A stretch of DNA of 64,000 bases. It comes from Gymnodinialimonas ceratoperidinii (lineage in GTDB: Bacteria; Pseudomonadota; Alphaproteobacteria; Rhodobacterales; Rhodobacteraceae). Shown piece after piece: positions 8,862 to 17,065 of the stretch. The translations under genes were made by a program, and so were the position numbers. Every line of letters begins with the position of its first letter. The first letter of the stretch is position 1. A model generated the notes under the pieces. The model did not search any database. It was not told the origin of the DNA and saw only the letters and a program-made list of their open reading frames with translations. The stretch lies in the NCBI RefSeq assembly GCF_019297855.1, contig NZ_CP079194.1, positions 1,413,501 through 1,477,500 of the forward strand, given 5' to 3'.

Positions 8862-9554
8862 TCACAACCGCCGGAACCGGCTTTCCTCGGTGGAATTGTC
8901 GAAGAACGGCACGCCCGGCGCCGCGCGGCCTTCGACCTTCGCAGCCAGCTCCGCCAGCACGACTTCCGTGATGAAGGGCATGTCAAACTTGCGCACTTCG
9001 TCGAGTGGGATCCACTGCAGATGGCTCAATTCATCCTCGGCGCCCGAGAAATCGTCAGGGTCCGAGCCGAGGGCCTCTGCATCGGCAAGGAAGAACCGCG
9101 CGTCAAAACGGCGCGAGCGGCCCGGCGGCGTGATCGCGCGGAAGATATACTCCAACGCGCCCCCGTCCGGCAGATGCCCCGTCGCAAGGTAGCCGCGCCA
9201 GCCCTTGGGCGCCTCGATCTCGCCGGCGCGTGGATCTTTCGTGCCAAGCAGCAAACCGGTCTCTTCCCAGATCTCCCGCACCGCCGCCGCCATGAGAGGT
9301 TCCGGCTGTCCCCCGTCAACCGCGAGCCGGGTGGCGCAATCGGGGGCAGGGGGCCGCGCGAAAGGAATGGTTGCGTCCACCGCATCCACCGCGCCGCCCG
9401 GAAAGACGAACTTCGAGGGCATGAACGCCGCATCCTTGCCCCGCTGGCCCATCAGCACGCGCGGCCGCGTCGCCCGGTCGCGCAGCACGATCCCCGTGGC
9501 CGCGTGACGGATAGCGGATTTGTCGATCAAAAGCCGTGCATCCGCTTGGCCCAT
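8862..9554 (-). CDS. Nudix hydrolase
   Basis: A 230-residue hydrolase of nucleoside diphosphate-linked compounds. The Nudix core is readable as GGQPEPLMAAAVREIWEETG, containing the REIWEETG metal-binding helix, with an upstream PSKFVFPGGAVD strand. The arrangement, with a long insert between the FPGG strand and the Nudix box, resembles NUDT19/coenzyme A-type members, but the substrate is not certain. Its start at 9554 overlaps the end of the upstream DUF983 gene by 28 bases, so the two are likely translationally coupled; a slightly later start is possible. Confidence 0.85.
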   Translation of the reverse strand: MGQADARLLIDKSAIRHAATGIVLRDRATRPRVLMGQRGKDAAFMPSKFVFPGGAVDAVDATIPFARPPAPDCATRLAVDGGQPEPLMAAAVREIWEETGLLLGTKDPRAGEIEAPKGWRGYLATGHLPDGGALEYIFRAITPPGRSRRFDARFFLADAEALGSDPDDFSGAEDELSHLQWIPLDEVRKFDMPFITEVVLAELAAKVEGRAAPGVPFFDNSTEESRFRRL

Positions 9555-9934
9555 TGCACGCCGACAATCAGCCCCTTGAAGCGCGGCAAGAGCGCCAGCG
9601 CCATGATCACGACGCCGATGCTGAAACTCACCGCCATGAACCAGGCCGAGGGCTGGTACAGCTCGTAGATCAGCAGTTGCAACGTGCCCATCACATGGGC
9701 GGTGACGAGGATCGACATGTAGGCCGGCCCGTCATCGGCCCGCGCGCGGCTGAGGTCCTCGCCGCAGACCGAGCAGCTCGTGTTCAGCTTGAGGTACTTC
9801 TCATAGAGCGCCCCCTCACCACAATTCGGGCAACGGTGGCGCATGCCCTTGCGGATCGCGGGCCAGGCGGGGCGCTCCGCCGGCGCGGCAAGCGCGGCGT
9901 CGGGGGCGAGGATCGGATCAACGTTCTGTGTCAT
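9527..9934 (-). CDS. DUF983 family membrane protein
   Basis: A 135-residue protein with two CxxC pairs (CPNCGEG and CSVCGED) forming a small zinc-ribbon-like domain, followed by two transmembrane helices. This is the standard DUF983 layout. In alphaproteobacteria these genes are often near Nudix or cytochrome oxidase genes; function is unknown. The ATG at 9934 is chosen because the protein then starts at the usual distance before the first CxxC; in-frame sequence further upstream is Arg-rich and unlike the family. Confidence 0.85.
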   Translation of the reverse strand: MTQNVDPILAPDAALAAPAERPAWPAIRKGMRHRCPNCGEGALYEKYLKLNTSCSVCGEDLSRARADDGPAYMSILVTAHVMGTLQLLIYELYQPSAWFMAVSFSIGVVIMALALLPRFKGLIVGVQWAKRMHGF

Positions 9935-10098
9935 GGCCGCAAAATGGCCCCTCTCCCCGCGCGCGTAAAGAGCCCGTGCCCGCGACTTGAAGGCGCGGGC
10001 GCAAGCGGGCGCAGGTGGGCCACGCAAACTTTTTGCGACGGAACCGCCGCGCCCCCCCGTGAGACTAGGCAGACGAGCAAAACAAAGGAGATACTCGT

Positions 10099-10632
10099 AT
10101 GTCACTTATCAAAGCAGGCACGCTGGCCCTTCTGATCCCCCTTTCCGCAGCGGCTCCGGCCTTTGCGCAGGCCACCGACGCCCAGGGCCCGACCCGGATG
10201 ATCTTTTCCGAGCTCGATACCGACGGCAACGGCGCGGTCACCCTCGAAGAGCTGCAGGCCGTGGGATCCAACCGCTTCTCCGATGCCGATACCGACGGCA
10301 GCGGCGCTCTCTCCCGCGCCGAGCTGCTGGCCCAGTCGCAGGAACGCGCCGAGACCCGCGTTGACCGCCTGCTGGAACGCGCGGATGCCGACGGCAACGG
10401 CGAGCTGACGGCGGAAGAACTGGAAACCGCCCGCGAAGAAGGCCGCCGAGGCGGTCGCGGCCATGGGCGCGGCCACGGCGCCCGGGGCGAGCACCGCGGC
10501 CCCGGCGTCGAGCGCTTCTTCGAGCGCATGGACGCGGACAACAACGGCTCGGTGAGCGAGGCGGAGTTCAACGAGGCCATCGCCAACATGGTGGAGCGGA
10601 TGGGCCGTCGCCACGGCGGCCGCGGCAACTAA
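10099..10632 (+). CDS. Secreted EF-hand calcium-binding protein
   Basis: A 177-residue exported protein: signal peptide residues 1-24 ending APAFAQ, then four EF-hand loops at about 40-51 (DTDGNGAVTLEE), 64-75, 96-107 and 145-156 (DADNNGSVSEAE). A Gly/His/Arg-rich spacer (115-135) separates hands 3 and 4 and could bind transition metals. A ribosome site AAGGAG lies before the ATG. It sits directly upstream of an ECF sigma gene and a CnrX-like sensor, suggesting a calcium- or metal-related envelope response. Four well-formed loops make calcium binding likely; its regulatory role is inferred from position only. Confidence 0.85.
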   Translation: MSLIKAGTLALLIPLSAAAPAFAQATDAQGPTRMIFSELDTDGNGAVTLEELQAVGSNRFSDADTDGSGALSRAELLAQSQERAETRVDRLLERADADGNGELTAEELETAREEGRRGGRGHGRGHGARGEHRGPGVERFFERMDADNNGSVSEAEFNEAIANMVERMGRRHGGRGN

Positions 10633-10730
10633 GCGCCAGAAACACGGGGGGAGGGGCCTGTCGCGACGACCGGCCCTTCTCCACACCACGCCCCATTCCC
10701 CGAAGGCAAGCGGCAGGATAGACAGGCAGG

Positions 10731-11315
10731 ATGAGCACGGCCGAGACAGAGCTAGGCGCGTTGGACGACGGGGCCTTGATGGTCCTTTTCGCCAATGGCG
10801 ATCCGCAGGCCGCGCGGCTGTTGAGCGAGCGCCTGTTGCCGCGCGCCTTCCGCCATGCGCAACGGGTGCTGGGCAACGCCTCGGACGCCGAAGACGTGGC
10901 GCAGGACGCGATGTTGCGGCTCTGGCGCGCGGCGGCGGACTGGCGCGCCGATGGCCCCGCCCGGCCCGCGACATGGCTGCACAAGGTTGTCGCCAACCTC
11001 TGCGTCGACCGCCTGCGCCGCTCCGGCCGCTCGGTCGAACTCGGCGATGATGACTTCGCCGACGACGGCCCCGGCCCCGAGGCGCAACTGCAGGACAGGG
11101 GCCGTTTCGCGGCCCTCGACGCGGCCCTCGCCACCTTGCCCGAGCGGCAACGGCAGGCCGTTGTGCTGCGCCATATCGAGGGTCTGGCGAACCCGGAAAT
11201 AGCCGAGGCCCTCGGCATCGGCGTGGAGGCGGTCGAGAGCTTGACCGCCCGTGGCAAAAGGGCGCTGAAGGCGGCGCTGGAAGATCAAAAGGAGGCTTTG
11301 GGATATGACACGTGA
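10731..11315 (+). CDS. ECF-type RNA polymerase sigma factor
   Basis: A 194-residue sigma-70 family protein with region 2 (ASDAEDVAQDAMLRLWRAA and WLHKVVANLCVDRLRR) and region 4 (LATLPERQRQAVVLRHIEGL, then PEIAEALGIGVEAVESLTARGKRAL). It lacks regions 1 and 3, as expected for extracytoplasmic-function factors. It overlaps the next gene by 11 bases; that gene encodes a one-helix membrane protein that may act as its anti-sigma partner. It probably controls the adjacent EF-hand and sensor genes, but no firm autoregulated promoter was found. The family assignment is secure, the regulon is inferred. Confidence 0.9.
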   Translation: MSTAETELGALDDGALMVLFANGDPQAARLLSERLLPRAFRHAQRVLGNASDAEDVAQDAMLRLWRAAADWRADGPARPATWLHKVVANLCVDRLRRSGRSVELGDDDFADDGPGPEAQLQDRGRFAALDAALATLPERQRQAVVLRHIEGLANPEIAEALGIGVEAVESLTARGKRALKAALEDQKEALGYDT

Positions 11316-11691
11316 ACCCCTGAAAGACCCGCTGGATGCGCTCTTGGCGCAGGCCGGATCGGACGGCCCGAGCCCTGATCTGATGGCCCGCGTTCTGGCC
11401 GATGCCGAGGCGGTACAGGCCGCCCGCGCGGCGGCCCAGGCGGTCCCGAGCGCGGCCACGGACCCCGCGCCGGCCAACCGCTCGTGGCTGGAGATCCTTC
11501 TCGGGGCGCTCGGCGGGTGGAGCGCCATTTCCGGCATCACCGCCGCCGGCGTCATGGGGCTGGCGGTCGGCCTTTATTCGCCCGATACCATCTCGGGCCT
11601 GATCAGCGGCGCGGGCTTGAGCTATGACGCGGAAGCCTATGCCGTGACGCCGGATATGGCGGCATTGTGGACGGAGGACGGTGATGTCTGA
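11305..11691 (+). CDS. Single-helix membrane protein, possible anti-sigma factor
   Basis: A 128-residue protein with a polar N-terminal half (residues 1-60), one transmembrane helix around 72-92 (SGITAAGVMGLAVGLY) and a short outer tail. It overlaps the sigma gene by 11 bases and the sensor gene by 8, so the three are translated as a unit. Topology and position suit an anti-sigma factor with a cytoplasmic sigma-binding arm, but no zinc-binding HxxxCxxC or other anti-sigma signature is visible. The role is inferred from neighbours only. Confidence 0.7.
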   Translation: MTREPLKDPLDALLAQAGSDGPSPDLMARVLADAEAVQAARAAAQAVPSAATDPAPANRSWLEILLGALGGWSAISGITAAGVMGLAVGLYSPDTISGLISGAGLSYDAEAYAVTPDMAALWTEDGDV

Positions 11692-12172
11692 AAGCGTGAA
11701 ACCCCGCAGCCCGCGTTGGCTGAAGATCCTGCTGGCGCTGTCGCTGGCGCTGAACCTCGCGGTCGCGGGGATGGTCGCGGGCGCATACCTGCGCGCCGAC
11801 CCGGCGGGCAATCGCGGCGGCAACGGCATCGCGCTGCGGACCCTGGGGCTCGGCCCCTTTGCGCAGGCCCTGTCGTCGGAAGATCGCGAGGAACTCAGCC
11901 AGCGCGTTCAGGCAGCGGGTATCGAAGTCCGCGAGGAGCGCCGCGCCGTGGGCCATGCCCTGCGCCGGATCGAGCAGGCCCTGCGCGCCGATCCCTTCGA
12001 CCGGGCAGGGGCCGAGGCCGCCTTGGAAAGCTCGCGGGAGCTGGTGATCGCGCTGCAGGCCTCCGGCCACGCGGCCCTGTTGGATCAGATCGATACCATG
12101 GATGCGGCAGAGCGGGCGGAACTGGCCGACAGCTTCGCCCGCGTCATGCGCCGCCACGGGCCGCGCCGGTAA
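11684..12172 (+). CDS. Periplasmic heavy-metal sensor-like protein (CnrX/Spy type)
   Basis: A 162-residue protein with an N-terminal membrane anchor (about residues 13-35, LLALSLALNLAVAGMVAGAYL) and a periplasmic all-helical domain rich in Arg, Glu and Ala. The helical region (REERRAVGHALRRIEQAL, then FDRAGAEAALESSREL) follows the heavy-metal-resistance sensor pattern related to CnrX, CpxP and Spy. It overlaps the preceding gene by 8 bases. ATG at 11684 is taken; a GTG one codon earlier is equally readable. A role in sensing envelope metal or stress for the sigma factor is inferred. Confidence 0.75.
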   Translation: MSESVKPRSPRWLKILLALSLALNLAVAGMVAGAYLRADPAGNRGGNGIALRTLGLGPFAQALSSEDREELSQRVQAAGIEVREERRAVGHALRRIEQALRADPFDRAGAEAALESSRELVIALQASGHAALLDQIDTMDAAERAELADSFARVMRRHGPRR

Positions 12173-12182
12173 AAGCTGTCGC

Positions 12183-13580
12183 TTACGCGGCGGCGCCCTG
12201 GGTGTAGCTGACCTGATCGCGCCCGTGGGCCTTGGCCCCGTAGAGCGCCCGGTCCGCTTGCCGGATCAGCGCCTCCGCGGTGACGGGGACGCCGTCGCCA
12301 AGCCCGCCCGGCAGGGTCAGCCCGACGCTCGCGGTCACCCGGATCGGGAACGACCCATCGCCCAGGTCGAAGCTCGCCGCGCCGATGCAGCCACGCAATT
12401 GCTCGGCGCACGCCGATGCCGCCTCGCGGTCCGCACCCGACAGCACCACAAGGAATTCCTCGCCACCGATGCGCGCCAGAAGGTCGCTCGGCTTCAACTG
12501 CCCGCGCAGGCGGAAGGCGACCTCGCGCAGCACCGCATCGCCCGCGTGATGGCCATAGGTGTCGTTGATGTTCTTGAAGAAATCGAGGTCGATCATCATC
12601 ACCGAGAGATCGGCGGCGGGCGGGGCCAGCATCTGCTCCATCCGGTGCAGGGCGAATCGGCGATTGTAGAGCCCGGTGAGCGGATCGGTGATCGCGGCCT
12701 CCAGCCCGGCGCGGACGCCGGCACGCATCCGGTCCGATTGCCGCTTGCGCCCCAGTTGCGCCGAGATGCGGATCGCCAGTTCCTGCGCGTCGAATGGGTC
12801 GTGCAACACGTCACTCGCGCCAAGGTCCAGCGCAATCGCCGCGCGTTCGGTATCGCCCTCGGGCAGGATCATCACGCTGGCCGAATGGCGCGTGCCGGGG
12901 CGCGAGCGCAGGTCCGACAGCAGCCGCAGCCCCTCGTTGCGCTGCCCGAGGTCGACCGAGATGACGAAGACATCCGGCGCTTCCGCCTCGGCGGCGGAGG
13001 CAAGCGCCAGCTCCTTCGGCATGATCTGGACGGTGCCGCCCACACGTTCCTCGATGGCGGCCTTCCACAACACCGCGCCGCGCGGGCCGGGCGCCACCAG
13101 CGCCACCCGTCCGGGCTGCACCTTGGGCTCGAAGCCCAGTGCCGCCTCCGCGAAACCGTAAGCCGAGACGCCTTCGTCGCGACCGCGCAGCTCCCGCACC
13201 GAGTCGCTTGCCCGCAGGAGCGATCGCACCCGCGCCAGCAGCGTGACTTCTTCTACAGGTTTGCACAGGAAATCATCCGCCCCGGCCTCCAGCCCCTCCA
13301 TCTTCGCGGCGCGGTCGCAGAGCGCGGTAATCAGGACGATGGGAATATCCGCCGTCTCCGGCTCTGCCTTGAGCGCGCGGCACACCTCCAGCCCGCTCAT
13401 GTCGGGCATCATCAGGTCCAGTAGAATAAGGTCCGGTTTGGTTTCACGGGCGAGGCGCAGCGCGTCCGTCCCGTTCTCGGCCTGCTCGACGGTGTAGCAC
13501 GCGGCGGTGAGCTTGACCTTCATCACGATGCGATTGGTCGCCACATCATCGACGACAAGAATCCGTCCCGCCATGTGCAC
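12183..13580 (-). CDS. pleD: PleD-like response regulator / diguanylate cyclase
   Basis: A 465-residue protein with receiver 1 (residues 6-125, DD at 11-12 and phosphoacceptor Asp55 in LILLDLMMPD), an adaptor receiver (about 155-275) and a GGDEF domain (about 290-460) with active site GGEEF at 372-376. This is the Caulobacter PleD architecture; active members make cyclic di-GMP on phosphorylation and dimerisation. The product-inhibition site RxxD is KPSD at 363-366 here, so feedback inhibition may be weakened. The second receiver has lost the usual acidic pair and probably serves in dimerisation. It is divergent from the DUF3572 gene, a pairing common in alphaproteobacteria. Confidence 0.9.
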   Translation of the reverse strand: MHMAGRILVVDDVATNRIVMKVKLTAACYTVEQAENGTDALRLARETKPDLILLDLMMPDMSGLEVCRALKAEPETADIPIVLITALCDRAAKMEGLEAGADDFLCKPVEEVTLLARVRSLLRASDSVRELRGRDEGVSAYGFAEAALGFEPKVQPGRVALVAPGPRGAVLWKAAIEERVGGTVQIMPKELALASAAEAEAPDVFVISVDLGQRNEGLRLLSDLRSRPGTRHSASVMILPEGDTERAAIALDLGASDVLHDPFDAQELAIRISAQLGRKRQSDRMRAGVRAGLEAAITDPLTGLYNRRFALHRMEQMLAPPAADLSVMMIDLDFFKNINDTYGHHAGDAVLREVAFRLRGQLKPSDLLARIGGEEFLVVLSGADREAASACAEQLRGCIGAASFDLGDGSFPIRVTASVGLTLPGGLGDGVPVTAEALIRQADRALYGAKAHGRDQVSYTQGAAA

Positions 13581-13687
13581 CTAACCTCGCGTCTCAATCA
13601 CCGGTCGATTCCCCGGATCTGCTCCTGTAAATGGAGCCTGACGGCGAATAGTTAACAAACTCTTTAATTATAGTTGGATAAATAATC

Positions 13688-13966
13688 ATGCAGCAAGAAA
13701 TCGCCGAGACACAGGCCTTGGCGCTCCTCGCGTGGCTGGCGGGAGAGGAAGACATCCTGCCCGTATTCATGGGCGCCACGGGCGTCGGGCAGGACGATCT
13801 CCGCGCGCGGGCGGCTGATCCGGAATTCCTCGCCTCGATGATGGACTTCCTGCTGATGGACGACGCCTGGGTGCTCAAGGGCGCCGAGGCAACGGGTATC
13901 CCCGCCGAGAATTTCGCCCTCATCCGCGCGGGCCTGCCCGGCGGCAACCTTCCGAACTGGACCTGA
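13688..13966 (+). CDS. DUF3572 family protein
   Basis: A 92-residue acidic, mainly helical protein with the family pattern ALALLAWLAGEEDILPVFMGATGV and SMMDFLLMDDAWVL. There are no membrane segments or signal peptide. The function of DUF3572 is unknown. The gene is divergent from pleD, sharing a promoter region of about 107 bases that is AT-rich near 13650-13685. It is followed 1 base later by the HAD phosphatase gene, so these two are probably cotranscribed. Confidence 0.85.
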   Translation: MQQEIAETQALALLAWLAGEEDILPVFMGATGVGQDDLRARAADPEFLASMMDFLLMDDAWVLKGAEATGIPAENFALIRAGLPGGNLPNWT

Positions 13967-13967
13967 C

Positions 13968-14735
13968 ATGACGCTGTCTTCTTCCGACAAATCCACCGCC
14001 GCGGCGGCGCCGTCCGCAGCCAGTGATCGTCCCGTTCCGGCCGGCCCGATCAAGGGCATCGTCTTCGACAAGGACGGCGTCCTCTTCGATTTTCAGGGCA
14101 CCTGGGGGGCCTGGGCCCACCGGATGATCGGCGCATTGGCCGAGGGCGATGACGCGCTCGCCCAGACCCTTGCCGACGCGCTGGCTTACGACCGTCCGAC
14201 CCGCAGCTTCCGCCCCGAAAGCTTCGTGATCGCCGGCCCCGCGCACCACATATCCGAGGCGCTCGCCGTTCATCTGCCCCACCGCAGCCTGACGGACATC
14301 CATGAATATCTGGTTACCGAGGCCGCCAACACGCCGCTCGCCCCCGCCGTGCCGCTCCGCACCACGCTCTCGGCGCTCAAGGCCAAGGGGTTCCGCCTCG
14401 GCGTTGCCACCAATGACGCCGAACGCGCCGCCCGCGCGCAGCTGGCCTCTCAGGACGCCCTCGACCTCTTCGACATGGTCAACGGTTTCGACAGCGGCTA
14501 CGGCGCCAAGCCCGATCCCGGCATGTGTCTCGCCTTCGCCGAGGCCACCGGCCTCGCGCCCGAGACGTTGGTGATGGTCGGCGACAGCACCCATGACATC
14601 GACGCCGGCCGCGCGGCGGGCTTCACCTGTGTCGCGGTCCTGACCGGCGTGGCGACCGAGGCCGATCTCGCCCCCCATGCCGATATCGTTCTGCCCGACA
14701 TCGCCGCGCTGGAGGACTGGCTCGAAAGCCTCTGA
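13968..14735 (+). CDS. HAD-superfamily phosphatase, Gph-like
   Basis: A 255-residue hydrolase. HAD motifs are in order: FDKDGVLF with the nucleophile Asp, a Thr in VATND for motif II, Lys in GAKPDPGM for motif III, and VGDSTHDIDAG for motif IV. The cap insert between motifs I and II is the helical type of phosphoglycolate phosphatases. A low-complexity Ser/Ala-rich tail precedes the first strand (residues 3-27). Phosphoglycolate is a plausible substrate but the family is broad. The start lies 1 base after the DUF3572 stop. Confidence 0.85.
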   Translation: MTLSSSDKSTAAAAPSAASDRPVPAGPIKGIVFDKDGVLFDFQGTWGAWAHRMIGALAEGDDALAQTLADALAYDRPTRSFRPESFVIAGPAHHISEALAVHLPHRSLTDIHEYLVTEAANTPLAPAVPLRTTLSALKAKGFRLGVATNDAERAARAQLASQDALDLFDMVNGFDSGYGAKPDPGMCLAFAEATGLAPETLVMVGDSTHDIDAGRAAGFTCVAVLTGVATEADLAPHADIVLPDIAALEDWLESL

Positions 14736-14840
14736 GGCACCGATGGCCCAAATACGACGCTCCTCCGTCGCAATCCGCCAAACGCGGGCGGGGGGGCATG
14801 GGCGAAGGTCGGGGCAGATCTCACGAGGAAGCCGCACCCC

Positions 14841-16400
14841 ATGACCGATGCCTCTCCCCCCCGTCGCCGCCGCGCCGGTGGCCGTGCCGCCAACACCGCC
14901 CGCGCCAGCGCCCATGCCATCGACCAGCAGCCCTGGCGGCTGCCCCGCAACAACGACCGCCCGACCGAGCCGCTCCCGCCCGAGGGCGTCGAGGCGATCC
15001 ACCGCGGCGCCATGCGGATCCTCTCCGAGATCGGCATCGAGTTCCTCAACAACGAGGCCGTCAGCCACCTGCGCGAGGCCGGATGCAAGACCGAGGGGCA
15101 GACCGTCTTCTTCGATCCCGAGTTCGTCGAGGAGATGATCGCCCGCGCCCCCGAAACCTTCACCGTCACGCCCCGCAACCTCGACCGGAAGCTCGTCATG
15201 GGTGGCGATTACATGGTCTTCGGCAACGTCTCCAGCCCGCCCAACGCCTGGGATCTCGAGCGCGGCAAACGCCCCGGCGACATGGAGAGCTACGTCGAAT
15301 TCATCAAGCTCACGCAGTACTTCAACTGCATCCACTTCGCCGGCGGCTACCCGGTGGAACCCATCGACGTGCACGCCTCCGTCCGCCACCTCGACTGCCT
15401 GTTCGAGAAGCTGACCCTCACCGACAAGGTCGCCCACGCCTATTCCCTCGGGGCCGAGCGCGTCGACGACGTGATGGAGATGGTGCGCATCGCCGGCGGC
15501 CTCACCGATGCGGAGTTCGAGGCGACGCCGCGGATGTATACCAACATCAACTCCGTCTCGCCGCTCAAGCACGATTTCCCCATGCTCGACGGCGCCATGC
15601 GGCTTGCGCGGCGCGGCCAGCCTGTCGTCGTGACGCCCTTCACGCTGGCCGGTGCGATGGCGCCCGTGACGCTCTCCGGCGCGGTCTCGCTTTCTATCGC
15701 CGAGGGGCTCGCGGCCATCGCGCTGTTGCAATGGATCGCGCCGGGCTGCCCGGTGGCGATCGGCACCTTCACCTCCAACGTCGACATGAAGTCCGGCGCG
15801 CCCGCTTTCGGGACGCCCGAATACATGCGCGCCACCCAGATGACCGGACAGATGGCCCGCTACTACAAGCTGCCGATGCGCGCCTCGGGGGTCTGCGCCG
15901 CCAACGTGCCCGATGGGCAGGCGATGTGGGAGACGTCCAATTCGCTCTGGGCCGGGGTGCAGGCGGGCGCCAACATGATCTATCACGCCGCCGGCTGGCT
16001 GGAGGGCGGCCTCATCGCCTCGCCCGAGAAATTCGTGATGGATTGCGAGGTATTGCAACAGATCCAGCGCTATTTCGAGCCCGAGATGCTGGGCACCTCG
16101 GAAGACGATCTCGCCTTCGATGCCATCCGCGAGGTCGGCCCCGGCGGCCATTACTTCGGCTGTCAGCACACGCAGGACCGCTATCAGGATGCCTTCTACG
16201 GCCCCTTCATGTCGGACTGGCGCAATTTCGAGGCCTGGCGGCTGGATGGCGCCGTCTGGACGGCCGAGCGGGCCCACAAGACCTACAAGGCGATCCTCGA
16301 TGAATTCGAGCCACCGCCGATGGACATCGCGATCCGCGACGAATTGGCCGATTTCGTCGCCCGCCGCAAATCCGAGGGCGGCGCGCCGACGGATTTCTGA
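14841..16400 (+). CDS. Trimethylamine methyltransferase (MttB) family protein, non-pyrrolysine
   Basis: A 519-residue cytoplasmic protein of the MttB superfamily, whose members move a methyl group from quaternary or tertiary amines to a corrinoid protein. Family blocks include VEAIHRGAMRILSEIGIEFL, FGNVSSPPNAWDLERGKR, and a barrel region with RASGVCAANVPDGQ and GANMIYHAAGWLEGG. No in-frame amber codon is present, so it belongs to the non-pyrrolysine branch that includes glycine betaine methyltransferases. It has a basic Ala/Arg-rich start. No corrinoid-protein gene is next to it, so the partner must be encoded elsewhere. Substrate not determined. Confidence 0.85.
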   Translation: MTDASPPRRRRAGGRAANTARASAHAIDQQPWRLPRNNDRPTEPLPPEGVEAIHRGAMRILSEIGIEFLNNEAVSHLREAGCKTEGQTVFFDPEFVEEMIARAPETFTVTPRNLDRKLVMGGDYMVFGNVSSPPNAWDLERGKRPGDMESYVEFIKLTQYFNCIHFAGGYPVEPIDVHASVRHLDCLFEKLTLTDKVAHAYSLGAERVDDVMEMVRIAGGLTDAEFEATPRMYTNINSVSPLKHDFPMLDGAMRLARRGQPVVVTPFTLAGAMAPVTLSGAVSLSIAEGLAAIALLQWIAPGCPVAIGTFTSNVDMKSGAPAFGTPEYMRATQMTGQMARYYKLPMRASGVCAANVPDGQAMWETSNSLWAGVQAGANMIYHAAGWLEGGLIASPEKFVMDCEVLQQIQRYFEPEMLGTSEDDLAFDAIREVGPGGHYFGCQHTQDRYQDAFYGPFMSDWRNFEAWRLDGAVWTAERAHKTYKAILDEFEPPPMDIAIRDELADFVARRKSEGGAPTDF

Positions 16401-16477
16401 CCGGCGGCGGCAAGCAAATATTTACTCTTGTCCCGTAAGGTCCCGCAGACGGCACCTGCGAAAGGACGCGGCAAGAG

Positions 16478-17065
16478 ATGCACGGGATGATCAACCGCGC
16501 CCTGCAAGGGTTCGTCATCGAGACCTATGGAAAGGACGTCTGGGACGAAGTGCGCAGCGTTGCGGACCTGCGGTTCGATGAATTCGAAGCGATGCTGCGC
16601 TACGAGGATGCGCTGACGCTCTCGTGCTTCAACGCCGTCACGCAAGTCATGAGCCTGCCCGAGATTTCGGTGCTCGAAGATCTCGGCATCTACCTGATCA
16701 CCCATCCACCGCTCGACCCGCTCCGCCGCCTGCTGCGCTTTGGCGGCGCAAGCTTCACCGAATTTATCCTGTCGCTGGACGAACTGGCCGAGCGCGGCCG
16801 CATGGCGATCCCCGATATCGAACTGCCGGAGTTCTCGGTGCGCCAGATCGGCCCCGATGAATTCGAGGTTACGGCCCATTGGTCGATGCCGGGGATTGGC
16901 GGCATCCTTCTGGGTGCATTGCGGGCCATGGCCGATGATTACGGCGCGCTCGCGATCCTCAATCTCGAACCGTTCGACGGCCGGGCAGAGCGTTTGACCA
17001 TCACCATCCACGACACCCATCACGCGGCCGGGCGGCAATTCCTGCTGGCCGAGGCAGGGCCATGA
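16478..17065 (+). CDS. H-NOX-like (heme NO-binding fold) protein lacking heme ligands
   Basis: A 195-residue protein that starts with the H-NOX signature MHGMINRALQGFVIETYG and keeps the FGGASFTEFILSLDEL and LPEF blocks. In heme-binding members the residue after the LDxL helix segment is the proximal histidine (near 102); here the segment reads LDELAERG with Ala104. The YxSxR motif that holds the heme propionates corresponds to HWSMP at 134-138, so Tyr and Arg are also lost. Heme binding is therefore doubtful. It overlaps the HNOBA-GGDEF gene by 4 bases (ATGA), the usual partner arrangement, so a complex controlling c-di-GMP synthesis is likely. An AAGGA ribosome site precedes the ATG. Confidence 0.8.
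   Translation: MHGMINRALQGFVIETYGKDVWDEVRSVADLRFDEFEAMLRYEDALTLSCFNAVTQVMSLPEISVLEDLGIYLITHPPLDPLRRLLRFGGASFTEFILSLDELAERGRMAIPDIELPEFSVRQIGPDEFEVTAHWSMPGIGGILLGALRAMADDYGALAILNLEPFDGRAERLTITIHDTHHAAGRQFLLAEAGP

Noticed and set aside
10040..10066. GGAACC upstream of the EF-hand gene as an ECF promoter
   Set aside because: The -35-like box is good, but no convincing -10 lies at 16-17 bases, and no copy occurs before the sigma gene.
13920..16277. Long minus-strand frame of 785 codons opposite the HAD and MttB genes
   Set aside because: Low-complexity Gly/Asp/His-rich translation without family resemblance; it mirrors the GC-rich codon use of the real plus-strand genes.
14841..16400. Pyrrolysine-containing methyltransferase
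   Set aside because: The frame contains no amber codon, so the protein belongs to the non-pyrrolysine branch.
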